Below, one piece after another: positions 55,152-59,183 of a stretch of DNA of 59,183 nucleotides; position 1 is the stretch's first letter, and every line of letters starts with the position of its first letter. The notes under the pieces are model-generated. The model was not told the origin of the DNA, ran no database searches, and worked only from the letters and a program-made list of their open reading frames with translations. The DNA is taken from positions 1 through 59,183 of the forward strand of contig JBAYJC010000008.1 in assembly GCA_041665285.1 (NCBI GenBank). The letters run 5' to 3'. The stretch is from JBAYJC01 sp041665285. Lineage in GTDB: Bacteria > Patescibacteriota > Patescibacteriia > 2-12-FULL-60-25. Both the position numbers and the translations under genes were made by a program.

Positions 55152-55889
55152 ATGCAATTCGATGTCATTGCTTCTGATTTCTCACAATTTCCAACAGACA
55201 AAAAACACTATATTCGCCTCCCCATGCTCAAACGCATGGTTGGCGATGTTGCGGGTCATACAGTTCTCGACCTTGGTTGCGGAGACGGCTATTTCACTCG
55301 TTATCTCAAAACCTGGGGTGCGCAAACAGCTGTCGGTATCGATATTTCGACTGCTCTTATAGATCTTGCTCGGAAACAGGAAGTCCTGCTTCCGCAAGGG
55401 GTCACGTACCACGTCGGTGATATGCGTACAGCAAGGCTCTGCCAGCAATTCGACGTAGTCTCCTCTGTTTACGCACTCAACTACTCTGCATCAAAAAAAG
55501 ATTTGCACGAAGCATGTCTCACTATTCGTGAGCATTTGAAATCCAAAGGAAGATTCGTCGCCATTATTCCTCACCCAGATATTCTTATCTCAAATATATT
55601 CCGCTATGGAAATCACGTGACTTCACTTTCCGGTCGCACGACGAATCTTCAAGACGGCGAAATATTGCGCTGTCACCATAAAAAATTTGATGGCACGATA
55701 TACGGATTTGATTTTTATTACTGGTCTGCACAAGCATATAAAAACAGCATCCTAGCCGCCGGAATGGAGATCAGCTATTGGCTAAAACCCTTTGTTTCAG
55801 AAGAAGGAATACAAAAATATGGAAAGCCCTACTGGGATGGCTATCTCGCATCGCCATCTGCCTTGGGTCTTGTGTGTCGAAAAAGATGA
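55152..55889 (+). CDS. Class I SAM-dependent methyltransferase
   Basis: 245 residues from MQFDVIASDFSQF. Motif I VLDLGCGDGYFTRYL near residue 40, motif II AVGIDISTALIDLARKQ, post-motif VSSVYALNYSASKKDL. The C-terminal region (EILRCHHKKFDGTIYGFDFY, WSAQAYKNSILAAG) is typical of small-molecule methyltransferases with a lid. Substrate unknown. It begins 48 bases after the terminator of the short transcript and is convergent with the zinc-ribbon gene. Confidence 0.85.
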   Translation: MQFDVIASDFSQFPTDKKHYIRLPMLKRMVGDVAGHTVLDLGCGDGYFTRYLKTWGAQTAVGIDISTALIDLARKQEVLLPQGVTYHVGDMRTARLCQQFDVVSSVYALNYSASKKDLHEACLTIREHLKSKGRFVAIIPHPDILISNIFRYGNHVTSLSGRTTNLQDGEILRCHHKKFDGTIYGFDFYYWSAQAYKNSILAAGMEISYWLKPFVSEEGIQKYGKPYWDGYLASPSALGLVCRKR

Positions 55890-55930
55890 CAACAATCCAT
55901 TCAAAAATCAGCCTTTTGGACTGATCACTG

Positions 55931-56284
55931 TCACCGTGGCGACTTCACGATCTTTTTCGTGACCGCGCCCTGAAACAACCGAAACGCCAAACGGTTCTCT
56001 TTTTCGTAATTCATGGGCACGCCAATCGACGTCTTGCATGATCCACACGTAAACTGTGGCACTTCCTTCAAGCCAAGACTTTGGAGCCCAGCCCATGTCG
56101 GATCATCAAAAATACGATCAAGATACATGCGTTTCAACATCCCAGGACCGTCCTTTTGGTAAAAACAAAGATGCGCGCCGCATTTTGCGCACCCAATATC
56201 CAGCAAGCGCGAATACCCACCACGCGCTTTCTTGTATTTGTCAGACTTGAAAGGAGTTTTGGGCTTCATACCAGAATGGTACAT
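55931..56284 (-). CDS. Small zinc-ribbon protein
   Basis: 117 residues (or 112 from the second ATG). Two CxxC knuckles: IGCAKCGAHL (residue ~31) and FTCGSCKTSIGVP (~80), about 45 residues apart, with basic flanks (KPKTPFKSDKYKKARGG). Probably a nucleic-acid-binding zinc ribbon. Not recognised as a named family. Backbone-type composition. A weak hairpin (AATCAG/CTGATC region) follows its stop near 55895-55922. Confidence 0.65.
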   Translation of the reverse strand: MYHSGMKPKTPFKSDKYKKARGGYSRLLDIGCAKCGAHLCFYQKDGPGMLKRMYLDRIFDDPTWAGLQSLGLKEVPQFTCGSCKTSIGVPMNYEKENRLAFRLFQGAVTKKIVKSPR

Positions 56285-56349
56285 GCTTCCGCCTGAAAAA
56301 GAAAAGCCGCCGTGGAAAACAGCGGGCAGAGGGCGCGTGGGGCAGATTC

Positions 56350-56727
56350 TCAGTGCTGAATTTCGCGCCTGATAAGCTCACTCGCGGGTTCGATCCCCTC
56401 CTCTTCTGGACGATATCGGTCTCGAATGAGCTCGATAAGTTCCCTGGGATTCGCCACACGAGAAAATGGACCATGCAAGAATCCTACGATATCCACCTGG
56501 TAATACTCCCCGAGAAAACGCCAGAGCGCCTCTGGAAAAGACCAGATATAGTCCAGGCTCTCAATGGATAAGATAGACTGATTCATCTCAACGATCTCCG
56601 TACAGATGCGCTTCAGAAATACCATTTCAAGAAGAGTAAGCTCAAATTGATACCCCCTTCTCAGGTGATCCATCACGGAAAAACATAGATGGCTTGCCGT
56701 CAGCATTCTGTTGGCATCGTTTTGCAT
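56350..56727 (-). CDS. Hypothetical helical protein
   Basis: 125 residues, soluble, helix-rich: CFSVMDHLRRGYQFELTLLE, EIVEMNQSILSIESLDYIWS, ALWRFLGEYYQVDIVGFLHG, then PRELIELIRDRYRPEEEG. Preceded by GGGGA seven bases before ATG. Not recognised. It stands alone between the zinc-ribbon gene and the rRNA operon, with a CCGCTG/CGGCGG-type hairpin and T run downstream (~56292-56330). Confidence 0.55.
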   Translation of the reverse strand: MQNDANRMLTASHLCFSVMDHLRRGYQFELTLLEMVFLKRICTEIVEMNQSILSIESLDYIWSFPEALWRFLGEYYQVDIVGFLHGPFSRVANPRELIELIRDRYRPEEEGIEPASELIRREIQH

Positions 56728-56810
56728 TTCCCCACCCTTTCACGCGTAGATCCTCAAACACACTGGCACAGGCTAGCGCATTCGTCAAAGCTCACGGCCT
56801 TCAACATACA

Positions 56811-56836
56811 CAAAATCAGCCTTTTGGGCTGATTTC
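56811..56836 (-). terminator. Terminator of the rRNA operon
   Basis: On the minus strand AAATCAGCC/GGCTGATTT around CAAAA, then TGTG, ~20 bases after 5S. Confidence 0.85.
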
Positions 56837-56856
56837 TGATTCACTCGCTTCGTAGC

Positions 56857-56985
56857 AGTGTTCCCGGCACGATCCTACTCTCCCAGGACCGGGATGGGTC
56901 CAAGTACCATTGGCCTTAGTGGTCTTAACTGCCGTGTTCGGGATGGGAACGGGTGTAACCCCACCAGCAACGCACCGAGAACACT
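56857..56985 (-). rRNA. rrf: 5S ribosomal RNA
   Basis: On the minus strand it contains the family blocks CACCCGTTCCCATCCCGAAC and GGGAGAGTAGG, and its ends pair (AGTGTTCTCGGTGC with the 3' GTGCCGGGAACACT). The exact ends may differ by a few bases. It follows 23S after a ~120-base spacer. Confidence 0.9.
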
Positions 56986-57108
56986 ACTACGAAACGATCC
57001 GTCTGTGATATGTGCAAGACAAAGCTTCCTGCGAGCTATTTTCGTACACCGACGTATCCGGCTTCCGCGTAAATTCTGATTTGCATCAGAACACGCGGCG
57101 CTGTCCCG

Positions 57109-59183
<2,075 letters not shown>

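Overview
The window looks like part of a Candidate Phyla Radiation (Patescibacteria) chromosome, probably a parcubacterial lineage. This is inferred from gene content, not from a database search. The supporting signs are a short EF-Ts, an SMC-type ATPase with no recognisable hinge, a fused Memo-like/CapA-like protein, LytR_C and SpoIID/LytB envelope proteins with single export signals, many small orphan coiled-coil proteins, and a group I intron in the 23S rRNA gene. The backbone has balanced base composition. Its promoters are very regular: TTGACA-like box, exactly 17 bp, TAnnnT-like box. Several backbone genes (clpP, the rbfA fusion, nrnA, rfbG) start within about 13 bases of the -10 box, so they are probably nearly leaderless.

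Layout. 0.6-2.3 kb: secreted Cys-rich protein, membrane protein and ECF sigma factor. 2.3-6.8 kb: translation block (tsf, rpsB, a nucleotidyltransferase, prfA, rpmE). 6.8-16.3 kb: cell-surface polysaccharide block, with rmlD and a cupin partner, three GT-A glycosyltransferase genes (one with two catalytic domains), and the CDP-glucose genes rfbF, rfbG and an RmlC-like epimerase. 16.3-26.2 kb: bactofilin-like membrane protein, RecD-like helicase, tRNA-Pro, TspO, an RlmI-like methyltransferase, tRNA-Gly and exported proteins. 26.9-30 kb: accessory stretch with HNH, YD-repeat and GIY-YIG proteins. 30-40 kb: tRNA-Glu, trmD, khpA, rpsP, two Nudix proteins (one fused to RbfA), the SMC-like ATPase, an NrnA-like phosphoesterase, an ABC exporter and clpP. 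42-50 kb: SpoIID/LytB protein, flippase and coiled-coil proteins. 53.8-56.7 kb: small proteins, a YdcF-like protein and a methyltransferase. 56.8 kb to the end: 5S and 23S rRNA on the minus strand, the 23S running off the window.

The most striking pattern is superimposed on this backbone. Eleven solitary GC-rich transcription units, carrying twelve genes in all, are scattered one or a few at a time between backbone genes. Most are monocistronic and most carry their own 17-bp-spaced promoter, a Shine-Dalgarno sequence that is often CGGAGG, and their own terminator, several ending in TTTTATTTG. One sits inside the rfbF-rfbG operon. Their products include an inositol-monophosphatase-like protein, a degenerate Nudix-like protein, a macro-domain-like protein, an MBL-fold hydrolase, an MFS transporter, a zinc-ribbon protein, a left-handed beta-helix protein and a new family of paired lipoproteins. 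This looks like recurrent capture of ready-to-express single-gene units. The mechanism is unknown; no integrase, transposase or attC array is visible.

No CRISPR array, insertion sequence or prophage was seen.
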